DNA of 10,908 nt, taken from contig CAKSPL010000025.1 in the NCBI GenBank assembly GCA_934481325.1, positions 1-10,908 of the forward strand. The letters are read 5' to 3'. The stretch comes from an uncultured Eubacteriales bacterium (GTDB lineage: Bacteria; Bacillota; Clostridia; Oscillospirales; CAG-272). The notes beneath the pieces were generated by a model. The model was not told the DNA's origin and did no database searches. It saw only the letters and a list, made by a program, of their open reading frames with translations. The position numbers and the translations under genes are program-made. Positions 5,054-10,908 of the stretch are shown piece after piece (the first letter of the stretch is position 1; every line of letters starts with the position of its first letter).

Positions 5054-7033
5054 ATGAGAAACAACAGAAGAAACGGTCGTTTGCTCCGCCTTACGCTGGA
5101 TGCTATGCTGATTGCGCTTTACGTGGTGCTGAGCTTTTTTGCCTCGGTGCGTATTCCGCCGCTGATTAAAATCTCGTGGGCATCCCTCCCGCTCCTTGTC
5201 GCGGCATTGCTGTTTTCCCCCGCGGACGCGATTGCCGTGGCGTTTTGCGGCACGTTCCTGGAGCAATTGCTTTCCTACGGGATTACGCCAACCACCCCCA
5301 TCTGGATGGCACCGCCGGTGTTTCATGTGCTGTTTGTGGCATTGCTCGCGCCGTTTTGCCGCAGGGGCAACCGTCGGGTGCGCCAAACGGTGGTGATTGC
5401 GGTTTCCGAGCTTTTCCTCACCTTGATCAATACCGCCGCGCTGTACCTGGATGCGGCGATTGTCGGCTATTCACTGGGGGCAATCACGGCAATACTTCCG
5501 CCAAGGCTCCTCAACGGTGCAATTCGTGCGGTGCTTTCCTCGATATTGGTGCCGATGCTCCTGATGCCGCTGACAAAGCTGTGCCGCCGGATGAATCTTT
5601 CAGCCTCCCGAAAGCCCGCCTATGCGGAGATGATTGCTTATGTTTTGGGGTATATCTTGGGGTCGGGTGCGTCGATTGTGCGGACGATACAATTGATGGT
5701 AAACGGCATCACGCAAAATCGTGTGATTGTTCCCGTAACCCTTCTGCTGACCGCCGTCCTGCCGTTGATTCCGGTATTGCTTGTGCATTTGCTCCGATTG
5801 CTGGGGCGGTGTGTTTTTTGCGGGGAAAGTGCCGACCGAAAGGCGATTGCTTATATCCACGCGCATCCGCGCCATCCGGAGGCCGTGGGGCTTTCCCGCA
5901 TCCGGGAGCTACTGGGAAAATGCCATAACCCCCAGGACGGTATGCGTTTTGTGCATATTGCAGGGACAAACGGCAAGGGGTCTGTCAGTGCAATGACCGC
6001 CGCCGTCCTGCAAAACTGCGGCTATCGCACGGGGCTGTTTACCTCTCCGTATCTGCGGGAATTTAACGAGCGTATCCGGGTGTGCGGCAAGCCGATCCCC
6101 CCGCGCGCGTTGGCAAGACTGGTGGAAAAAATCCGCCCGATTGCAGATGCGATGGCAACGCCCCCTACGGAATTTGAACTGATTACCGCCATCGGCTTTC
6201 TTTATTTCAAGGAGAAGAAATGCGATGTTGTGGTGTTGGAGGTGGGGCTTGGCGGGCGGCTGGACCCTACCAACGTGATTGAAAACCCGGCACTTTGCGT
6301 GATTACGGGGATTGCGATGGATCATACCGCCGTGCTGGGGGATACCGTAGAGCAGATTGCCGCCGAAAAAGCGGGCATCATCAAGCACGGCATCCCGGTC
6401 GTTTGGGGCGGGGAAAACGAGACGGCACGCCGCGTGATAGAAGAGGCGGCGCAGGCGGCGGGCGCACCGTGCTATATCGTGGCGGATACCCCGATACGGA
6501 ATGCGGAATTTACGCTTTCCGGCGTTACGATGGACTTTGGCGCGTGGCGGAGCATTCAGGTTCCCCTGCTCGGGGTCTATCAGGCAAGAAATCTTGCCAC
6601 GGTGCTGAAATCCGTAGAAATTCTGCAAAGGCGCGGGTTTGACCTGCCCGAAGAAAAAGTGCGCCGGGGGCTTTCCTCGGTGCGCTGGGAGGGGCGGTTT
6701 GAAAAACTGCGCGGTCAGCCGCCGGTGTTTTTTGACGGCGCACACAACCCGCAAGGCATTGCCGCCGCACGGGAGGGCATCGAATGCTATTTCCCCGGGG
6801 AAAAAATCCTGGTTTTGACCGGGGTAATGGCGGATAAGGATCACGGAGAAATGGTGAAATGTCTTGCCCCGATTGCGGCACGGGTGTTTACGGTCACCCC
6901 GGAAAATCCCCGCGCACTCCCCGCTGGGGAATTTGCCGCCGAATGGCAGGCGGCAGGGGTTCCCGCTACGGCATATGAGCGGATTGGCGACGCGGTTTTT
7001 GCCGCCGTGGCGGCGGCAAAAAAAGCAGGGTAG
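5054..7033 (+). CDS. folT-folC: Fusion of folate ECF transporter S-component (FolT-like) and folylpolyglutamate synthase (FolC)
   Basis: The single 659-residue frame joins two folate functions. Residues 12-180 form a multi-helix ECF S-component (TLDAMLIALYVVLSFFASVRIPPLIKISWASLPLLVAALLF begins here in part; FolT-type ISWASLP and NGAIRAVLSSIL are visible). Residues 188-250 add two further membrane helices with no match I recognise. Residues 262-659 are a FolC enzyme: P-loop GTNGKGS (304-310), TSPYL (330-334), EVGLGGRLDPTN (396-407), AMDHTAVLGDT, AAEKAGI and DGAHNP (561-566). FolC adds glutamate to folates with ATP, trapping them in the cell. The fusion would thus couple import to retention at the membrane. 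There is no stop, frameshift or internal ribosome site at the joint; the only Met between 250 and 305 lacks one. The ATG at 5054 follows AAAGGAGGA; the frame upstream runs back through the riboswitch and is not coding. No EcfA or EcfT gene is nearby. Confidence 0.92.
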   Translation: MRNNRRNGRLLRLTLDAMLIALYVVLSFFASVRIPPLIKISWASLPLLVAALLFSPADAIAVAFCGTFLEQLLSYGITPTTPIWMAPPVFHVLFVALLAPFCRRGNRRVRQTVVIAVSELFLTLINTAALYLDAAIVGYSLGAITAILPPRLLNGAIRAVLSSILVPMLLMPLTKLCRRMNLSASRKPAYAEMIAYVLGYILGSGASIVRTIQLMVNGITQNRVIVPVTLLLTAVLPLIPVLLVHLLRLLGRCVFCGESADRKAIAYIHAHPRHPEAVGLSRIRELLGKCHNPQDGMRFVHIAGTNGKGSVSAMTAAVLQNCGYRTGLFTSPYLREFNERIRVCGKPIPPRALARLVEKIRPIADAMATPPTEFELITAIGFLYFKEKKCDVVVLEVGLGGRLDPTNVIENPALCVITGIAMDHTAVLGDTVEQIAAEKAGIIKHGIPVVWGGENETARRVIEEAAQAAGAPCYIVADTPIRNAEFTLSGVTMDFGAWRSIQVPLLGVYQARNLATVLKSVEILQRRGFDLPEEKVRRGLSSVRWEGRFEKLRGQPPVFFDGAHNPQGIAAAREGIECYFPGEKILVLTGVMADKDHGEMVKCLAPIAARVFTVTPENPRALPAGEFAAEWQAAGVPATAYERIGDAVFAAVAAAKKAG

Positions 7034-7110
7034 CCGCTTTTTGTACTCGGTTCCCTGTATCTTTACGGCTCTGTCAGTGCCGCGCTTGCGGCATTGCGGC
7101 AATAAATAAC

Positions 7111-7150
7111 GGTGAGTTCGTAACCATCCTCACCTAAAACAAAACTAAGG
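7111..7150 (+). ncRNA. preQ1-I riboswitch, overlapping the queT ribosome binding site
   Basis: The leader has the small preQ1 class I fold: stem GGTGAG (7111-7116) with CTCACC (7129-7134), a 12-base loop TTCGTAACCATC with the conserved GTAACC core as in the Thermoanaerobacter aptamer, then the A-rich tail AAAACAAAACTAAGG that folds back on the loop as a pseudoknot. The tail runs directly into AAGGAG, the ribosome binding site of queT, so ligand binding would hide it. The loop length equals that of the Bacillus subtilis queC aptamer. preQ1 is the precursor of queuosine, and the downstream gene is a QueT transporter, which confirms the call. Confidence 0.88.
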
Positions 7151-7161
7151 AGAAAAAAACA

Positions 7162-7668
7162 ATGCAAAACACCAACAGGACCACAGCCAAAATCCGCTTT
7201 CTCACCTACTCGGCAGTGATTGCCGCACTGTACATCGTGCTGACCTATCTGGCACAGTTGGTGGGGCTATCCGGGCAGAACGCCATCCAGTGCCGCTTTT
7301 CCGAGGCACTGTGCATTCTGCCGTATTTCACTCCGGCGGCAATTCCCGGTGTAACCCTCGGGTGCTTTCTTGCCAACCTGCTGACAGGTGCGGCGTGGCC
7401 CGACCTTGTGTTCGGCACGCTCGCCACGCTGATTGGGGCAGTGGGAACCCGAATACTGCGGCGGTGGAAATATCTTGCGTCCGTGCCGCCGATTCTTGCC
7501 AACACCCTGATTATCCCGTTTGTGGTGCGGTATGCTTATACCAATGTGGAGGAATCTCTGCCGTTTTTGTTTCTTACCGTGTTTGCGGGAGAGCTGATTT
7601 CCTGCGGATTGTTCGGCACGCTGTTGCAGCTGGCACTGGATAAACGGAATATTTTCAAAGAGAATTAA
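7162..7668 (+). CDS. queT: Queuosine-precursor ECF transporter S-component, QueT family
   Basis: The 168-residue protein is an integral membrane substrate-binding component for a queuosine precursor (preQ0/preQ1 or related base), used to modify tRNA wobble G34. Family marks are GQNAIQCRFSEALCILPYFTPAAIPGVTLGCFLANLLTG (in part, residues 38-76), DLVFGTLATLIGA (81-93) and the C-terminal FAGELISCGLFG. About five to six membrane helices are visible. The length is normal. AAGGAG lies 9 bases before the ATG, inside the preQ1 riboswitch. No separate promoter is evident in the 128-base gap after folT-folC and no terminator is found there, so it is likely cotranscribed and then controlled at translation by preQ1. 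The energy-coupling module must be supplied from elsewhere. Confidence 0.93.
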   Translation: MQNTNRTTAKIRFLTYSAVIAALYIVLTYLAQLVGLSGQNAIQCRFSEALCILPYFTPAAIPGVTLGCFLANLLTGAAWPDLVFGTLATLIGAVGTRILRRWKYLASVPPILANTLIIPFVVRYAYTNVEESLPFLFLTVFAGELISCGLFGTLLQLALDKRNIFKEN

Positions 7669-7705
7669 AATACAGCCCCGCGCAGTCGGCGCGGGGCTGT
7701 ATTTT
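7667..7705. terminator. Bidirectional terminator between queT and rsmA
   Basis: TACAGCCCCGCGC (7671-7683) pairs perfectly over 13 bp with GCGCGGGGCTGTA (7689-7701) around a 5-base loop, flanked by AAAA on the left and TTTT on the right. It serves both convergent genes; the rsmA stop codon touches its right edge. Confidence 0.93.
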
Positions 7706-8583
7706 TATCTCTGTATATCTCCCGTCAGCTTTTCGGCAATCAGATCGGAAAGGGCGCAAAAGTCTGTGGTGGAGAGCCGCTCCCCCCGGATGTCCGCCCG
7801 GTGACCCGCCGCGGTAACAAGCCGGATGCACTCCTCCTTGGATAGCTCCGGAAAGCCTGCCGAAAGGGCGTTTGGCAGGGTTTTGCGGCGTTGTTCAAAT
7901 GCCGCTTTGATGGTGCGGAAAAAGACGGCTTCGTTTTTCGGGTGATACGGTTTTTCCTCGTACAGGCGAATCTGTACCACGGCGGAATCCACCTTCGGTG
8001 GGGGCAGAAATTTTGCGGCACTGACCCGAAAAAGCCGCGTTGCCTGCCCATAATATCCCAGCACCGCCGTAATCGCGCCGTAATCCTTACCTCCGGCAGG
8101 AGCGCAGAGGCGGTCAGCCACCTCGGCTTGCACCATCACCGTGATATGGCGGAAGGGCAGACGGCTTTCCAGCAGCTTCATCAGAATCGGCGTGGTGATA
8201 TAATAAGGAAGATTGGCACACACCGAAACCGCACCTTTTTCAAAATACGGGGCAAGCAGTGCCGCAAGATCCGTTTTCATCGCGTCCTCTTCTATCACGC
8301 GCACGTTTTTGAAGTCCCCCAGCGTATAGGCAAGTGCGGGGATGAGCGTGCGGTCGATTTCCAATGCCACCACCTCGCGATGGCGCGCCGCCAGCTCCCG
8401 CGTCAGTGTGCCGATGCCGGGGCCGATTTCCAGAATCGTGCCGTCCGTCGTGTCGGTGCATTGCTCGGCAATTTCCTCTACCACGGAGCGGTCGGTCAGA
8501 AAATTCTGACCGAATTCCTTGCGGAAGCGAAGCCCGAAGGCTTCCATAATATTTTTCACGGTGCGGGTGTCGCAAAGATTCAT
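7705..8583 (-). CDS. rsmA: 16S rRNA (adenine(1518)-N6/adenine(1519)-N6)-dimethyltransferase RsmA (KsgA)
   Basis: The 292-residue enzyme dimethylates two adjacent adenines in the 3' terminal hairpin of 16S rRNA during small-subunit maturation, using S-adenosylmethionine. Visible marks are the N-terminal KEFGQNFLTD (22-31), SAM motif I EIGPGIGTLTREL (52-64), the acidic ALEIDR (73-78), the catalytic NLPYYITTPI (124-133), and the C-terminal FLPPPKVDSAVV (192-203) and AFEQRRKTLPNAL (228-240). Length and order are normal. The ATG at 8583 has GGAGG 5 bases upstream. The frame can be extended upstream, but only through the terminator and the tRNA gene, so that is rejected. The gene lies behind a tRNA terminator with no clear promoter of its own; it may rely on read-through from the tRNA promoter. 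Confidence 0.97.
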   Translation of the reverse strand: MNLCDTRTVKNIMEAFGLRFRKEFGQNFLTDRSVVEEIAEQCTDTTDGTILEIGPGIGTLTRELAARHREVVALEIDRTLIPALAYTLGDFKNVRVIEEDAMKTDLAALLAPYFEKGAVSVCANLPYYITTPILMKLLESRLPFRHITVMVQAEVADRLCAPAGGKDYGAITAVLGYYGQATRLFRVSAAKFLPPPKVDSAVVQIRLYEEKPYHPKNEAVFFRTIKAAFEQRRKTLPNALSAGFPELSKEECIRLVTAAGHRADIRGERLSTTDFCALSDLIAEKLTGDIQR

Positions 8584-8610
8584 AACTTCCTCCGTTTTCG
8601 GTGGTTTATC

Positions 8611-8646
8611 ATCAAAAAAAGCACGCGTGCGCGTGCTTTTTTGATT
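8611..8646 (-). terminator. Terminator after tRNA-Val
   Basis: GCACGC (8621-8626) pairs with GCGTGC (8631-8636), extended on both sides by A and T runs (ATCAAAAAA and TTTTTTGAT). On the minus strand it lies right after the tRNA 3' CCA and ends in seven T. Confidence 0.88.
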
Positions 8647-8723
8647 TGGTGGAGACAGTTGGGATCGAACCAATGACCTCATGCATGTCAAGCATGCGCT
8701 CTAACCAGCTGAGCTATGCCTCC
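8647..8723 (-). tRNA. tRNA-Val (GAC anticodon)
   Basis: Read on the minus strand the 77 bases form a full cloverleaf. The acceptor stem is GGAGGCA with TGTCTCC (one G-T pair). The D arm is GCTC AGCTGGTTA GAGC, the anticodon stem CATGC/GCATG encloses loop TTGACAT with anticodon GAC, and the T arm ATTGG TTCGATC CCAAC (near-complete) has the conserved TTCGA. The CCA end is encoded (8649-8647). GAC reads GUC and GUU valine codons. Confidence 0.95.
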
Positions 8724-8751
8724 GTCGGCAGCCGTCGCTGTCACAGATGGC

Positions 8752-8780
8752 AGTATATCACATTTCGCGGAAAAATGCAA
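8752..8780 (-). promoter_or_regulatory. Promoter of the tRNA-Val gene
   Basis: On the minus strand TTGCAT (8780-8775), 17 bp and TATACT (8757-8752) form a good sigma-A promoter. The start would be near 8745, giving about 20 bases of 5' leader to be removed by RNase P. Confidence 0.78.
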
Positions 8781-8891
8781 CCCTTTTTTCAAAAAAAGTT
8801 GAAAAAAGTGCGTTTGACCTCCGGATTTCGGAGCTTCATAAAATATTAACAAATAAATTATAGAAAAAGCGGTACTGTTTTGTTCGTTTTG

Positions 8892-8909
8892 TGGTAAAAT
8901 TATGATAAT
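8892..8909 (+). promoter_or_regulatory. Possible promoter of the carboxyltransferase operon
   Basis: The stretch has an extended -10 (TG, one base, TAAAAT at 8895-8900) and an overlapping GATAAT (8904-8909) with TTGTTC (8880-8885) 18 bp upstream. Either would give a leader of 65-80 bases. Which one is used cannot be told by eye. Confidence 0.4.
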
Positions 8910-8983
8910 TTGGGGAAGAAGGTGTTTTGCCGAAAAACGGGTGTTTTTGGCGGAATCGAGCCTTTTTCCGGTTGGAGGGCAGT

Positions 8984-10303
8984 ATGGAAAAAACAAATTC
9001 GCCGGCAAGGGAACGGCTCGCTTCCTTTTTTGATGCCGGAACCTTTGTCGAGCTTGGCGCGTATCTGCGCCGCCCCGGGCATCCGGAATCCGAAGCCGGT
9101 GTGATATGCGGCTACGGTGCGGTGGAGGGCAGACTGATTTTTGCCTTTGCCGGAGATGCGGCGGCAATGAAAGGCGCGGTGGACGCAAGCTATGCGGCGA
9201 AAATCGCGGATCTTTACGAAAAGGCAATCCGCGCGGGTGCGCCCGTGATCGGGATGTTTGACAGCGCGGGAGCCGTGGTGTTTGACGGCGCGGCGGCACT
9301 GGGGGGCTATGGCACCCTGCTTTGCGCGGCGGCAAATGCCAAGGGAAAAATCCCGCAGATTGCGCTGATTTGCGGCACTTGCGTCGGAACGATGGCGGCG
9401 GTAGCCGGATTGTTTGATTTCACCGTGGCGGTGAAAAACAAAAGCCGGATGTCCCTGCCGGCGGTTGCGGTGAAAAAAGATCGCACGGGCTGTGCCGAGG
9501 AGCTGTTTGCGGACGGCACGGCGGCACTGTTTGCCGAGAACGAGGGCGAGGCACTTGCCGAATTGCGCGCTCTGCTTGCCTACCTCCCCGATAATGCAAA
9601 CAGCGGTGCGCCTGCGGATATCGGCACGGACGATATCAACCGCGCCCTGCCCGAGGCGGATTCCCTCGGTGCCGCCGAGGCATTGAAGGCTACTGCCGAC
9701 AACGGTGCGGTGCTCACACTGTATGACGGCACGGGTGAGGAAACCAAGGTCGGCTTTGCGCTCTTTGGCGGGTGCAGTGCCGCCGTGATTGCCGTTGACG
9801 GTGCGCTGACCTTAGCAGGCGTGCGGAAAATGACGGCAATTCTCCGCTTTGCGGGCGAATTTGCCCTCCCCGTGGTCAGCTTTGTCAACTGCGAGGGCTT
9901 TGCGGCAGGAGAGGAGAATGCACAGATGCTTCGCGCTCTCCCCGAGCTGACGCTGGCTTGGAGCCGCACGGAAAATGCCAAAATCGTGGCTCTGACCGGT
10001 TCCGCCATCGGTGCCGGGTTCCTCTTTGGCGGCGCGCGGCGTCTTGGTGCCGATATGGTGCTTGCCCTTGGCGGTGCCGAGGTTTCGGCATTGCGTGCCG
10101 AAACGGGCGTGGCGTTCCTCTGGAACGACCGCATCAGTGAAACGGTCAATCGTGAGGCGTTGGAAAAAGAGTGGAAGGAAACCGTTGCCACGGCAGAAAA
10201 TGCCGCCGCCACGGGTGAGGTGGACGACGTGATTCCGTGTTCGGAATTGCGTGCGAGACTGATTTCCGCCGTTTATATGCTTGCCGACCGGCAGATGCTT
10301 TGA
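8984..10303 (+). CDS. Carboxyltransferase subunit of a biotin-dependent decarboxylase, short and divergent
   Basis: The 439-residue protein has the two-lobed crotonase-like carboxyltransferase fold of propionyl-CoA carboxylase beta and methylmalonyl-CoA or glutaconyl-CoA decarboxylase alpha subunits. N-lobe marks: ARERLASFFDAGTFVELGAY (8-27), GVICGYGAVEGR, APVIGMFDSAGA (86-97), IPQIALICGTCVG (123-135) and LLAYLPDN. C-lobe marks: RKMTAILRFAGEFALPVVSFVNCEGF, GSAIGAGFLFGGARRLGADMVLALGGAEVSAL (339-370, in part). It would move a carboxyl group from an acyl-CoA to biotin on the carrier encoded two genes downstream. It is about 70 residues shorter than usual members (about 510), and in both lobes the expected Gly-Gly of the oxyanion hole is changed (VGTM near 134, IGAG near 342). 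The ATG at 8984 has GGAGGG 5 bases upstream; a TTG at 8927 lacks one. It begins an operon with an OadG-like subunit and carrier. Confidence 0.85.
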   Translation: MEKTNSPARERLASFFDAGTFVELGAYLRRPGHPESEAGVICGYGAVEGRLIFAFAGDAAAMKGAVDASYAAKIADLYEKAIRAGAPVIGMFDSAGAVVFDGAAALGGYGTLLCAAANAKGKIPQIALICGTCVGTMAAVAGLFDFTVAVKNKSRMSLPAVAVKKDRTGCAEELFADGTAALFAENEGEALAELRALLAYLPDNANSGAPADIGTDDINRALPEADSLGAAEALKATADNGAVLTLYDGTGEETKVGFALFGGCSAAVIAVDGALTLAGVRKMTAILRFAGEFALPVVSFVNCEGFAAGEENAQMLRALPELTLAWSRTENAKIVALTGSAIGAGFLFGGARRLGADMVLALGGAEVSALRAETGVAFLWNDRISETVNREALEKEWKETVATAENAAATGEVDDVIPCSELRARLISAVYMLADRQML

Positions 10304-10313
10304 GGTGCTTGAT

Positions 10314-10682
10314 ATGAACGGTGCAATTCTGGCGGCAGCCGAAATGAATTTCGGGCAACGCGCCGCCTATTTCGGCAGAATGATCCTCATCGGGATGGGA
10401 ACCGTTTTTGTGGCTCTTACCATCCTGTGGGGCGCGTTGGTACTCTTTCGCCTTTGTGTGGAGGCTGCGCAGAAGCGCGGCAAAAAGTCCGCTCCTGCGG
10501 ATTCCGCCCCCGCCCGTTCCGCACCTGTGACCGCAGAATCGGCAGAGGATCAGGGCGCAATCGTTGCCGCAATCACGGCGGCAATTTCCGCCACACTGGC
10601 GGAGGAAAACGGCGGGCAGGCTCCCGCGTTCCGTGTGGTTTCGTTCCGTAAAATCAATACCGCCAAGCGCGGCAGAAATTGA
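10314..10682 (+). CDS. OadG-family sodium-pump decarboxylase gamma/delta subunit
   Basis: This 122-residue protein has one membrane helix (residues 22-47, GRMILIGMGTVFVALTILWGALVLF in part), an Ala/Pro/Ser-rich linker (59-78) and a short C-terminal segment with QGAIVAAITAAISATLAEE and the FRVVSFRKI end. That is the layout of OadG/MmdD, the small anchor that joins carboxyltransferase and membrane subunit of Na+-translocating decarboxylases. Sequence is poorly conserved in the family, so the position between carboxyltransferase and biotin carrier is the strongest support. The ATG at 10314 lies 10 bases after the upstream stop, with GAGGTG before it; an in-frame ATG at 10281 would overlap the previous gene and lacks a binding site. 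Confidence 0.85.
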   Translation: MNGAILAAAEMNFGQRAAYFGRMILIGMGTVFVALTILWGALVLFRLCVEAAQKRGKKSAPADSAPARSAPVTAESAEDQGAIVAAITAAISATLAEENGGQAPAFRVVSFRKINTAKRGRN

Positions 10683-10702
10683 AGAAAGGTGAGGCAAATA
10701 CA

Positions 10703-10908
10703 ATGAAAAATTATCAGGTCACCGTAAACGGTGTTGTCTATCAGGTTACCGTGGAGGAGCTTTCCGCGGCTCCCGTTTCCCCCGCACCCGTTGCCGCTCC
10801 CGCGGCACCTGCCGCCGCCCCCAAAGCGGCTCCCGCCGCACCTGCCGGCGGCACGCCCGTGGCGGCACCGATGCCCGGAACCATCAATAAAATCAACGTC
10901 AAGGCGGG
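10703..10908 (+). CDS. Biotin carboxyl carrier subunit, 3' end outside the window
   Basis: The first 68 residues are present. They start with MKNYQVTVNGVVYQVTVEEL, a typical N-terminal segment of decarboxylase biotin carriers, continue as an Ala/Pro-rich flexible hinge (residues 22-52), and enter the biotinyl domain at GTPVAAPMPGTINKINVKAG. The PMPGTI motif is the usual start of that domain; the biotin-accepting lysine in the (A/V)MKM motif, about 30-35 residues further, lies beyond the window. AAAGGTGAGG precedes the ATG at 10703, and the gap to the OadG-like gene is 20 bases. In such operons the membrane beta subunit (Na+ pump) normally follows, outside this window. Confidence 0.92.
   Translation, partial: MKNYQVTVNGVVYQVTVEELSAAPVSPAPVAAPAAPAAAPKAAPAAPAGGTPVAAPMPGTINKINVKA

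Larger units (their letters stand above)
8724..8983. other. Intergenic region between divergent tRNA-Val and the carboxyltransferase operon
   Basis: These 260 bases contain no supported coding frame. The left part holds the tRNA promoter (minus strand). In the middle is an AT-rich inverted repeat (8783-8808). On the plus strand, possible promoter elements are TTGACC (8814-8819) with TAAAAT (8839-8844, 19-bp spacer) and an extended -10 TGGTAAAAT (8892-8900), followed by GATAAT at 8904-8909. The GGAGGG before the ATG at 8984 is the ribosome binding site. No aptamer was recognised. Confidence 0.6.

Noticed and set aside
7078..7093. TGCCGC/GCGGCA hairpin after folT-folC as a terminator
   Set aside because: No T run follows; GCAATAAATAAC comes next and then the preQ1 aptamer.
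5909..7102. Long open frame on the minus strand opposite folC (397 codons)
   Set aside because: It is rich in Arg, His, Cys and Pro, matches no family, and lies antisense to a gene with clear motifs; it is a shadow of GC-biased codon use.
8584..8691. Upstream extension of the rsmA frame on the minus strand (an added N-terminus of 36 residues)
   Set aside because: It would run through the terminator hairpin and into the tRNA-Val gene; the ATG at 8583 has GGAGG and the family's usual N-terminus.
8927..8983. TTG start at 8927 for the carboxyltransferase
   Set aside because: No ribosome binding site at proper spacing and non-family residues; the ATG at 8984 follows GGAGGG.

Overview
The window looks like a chromosomal segment of an anaerobic low-GC-phylum bacterium (Bacillota, class Clostridia, probably an Oscillospiraceae/Ruminococcaceae-type gut organism), although its own base composition is moderately GC-rich. 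This rests on the gene content: ECF-type vitamin transporters under THF and preQ1 riboswitches, a long-form hibernation factor, a biotin-dependent sodium-pump-type decarboxylase operon, strong GGAGG ribosome binding sites and consensus sigma-A promoters. There are no phage, transposon or CRISPR signals.

Layout. Positions 2-790 hold the 3' part of a membrane protein with a coiled coil and an Ala/Ser-rich heptad tail, closed by a terminator. A clear promoter (850-878) then drives an HD-domain phosphohydrolase that overlaps a small membrane protein by 4 bp; a bidirectional terminator follows. On the minus strand come the hibernation factor gene hpf (2196-2714), then a lacI-family regulator (4738 down to 3731) followed by an alpha/beta hydrolase (3694 down to 2870), which probably form one operon. 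Divergent from lacI, a consensus promoter (4827-4855) starts a transcript that begins with a THF riboswitch, continues into a hairpin that buries the ribosome binding site, and encodes one 659-residue protein: a FolT-like folate ECF transporter S-component fused to folylpolyglutamate synthase. Next comes queT behind a preQ1-I riboswitch. A bidirectional terminator separates it from rsmA on the minus strand, itself downstream of a tRNA-Val(GAC) with its own promoter and terminator. The last 1.9 kb starts an operon of carboxyltransferase, OadG-like subunit and biotin carrier (cut off by the window end), the usual set for a Na+-translocating acyl-CoA or oxo-acid decarboxylase.

How it fits together. 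The centre (4827-7668) is a salvage locus: folate uptake and polyglutamate trapping by one polypeptide under tetrahydrofolate feedback, next to queuosine-precursor uptake under preQ1 feedback. Neither S-component has its ATPase/EcfT module here, so both must use a shared module encoded elsewhere. The most unusual items are the FolT-FolC fusion with two extra membrane helices at the joint, and the short carboxyltransferase in which the paired glycines expected in both oxyanion holes are altered. Everything else is recognisable housekeeping or accessory metabolism.
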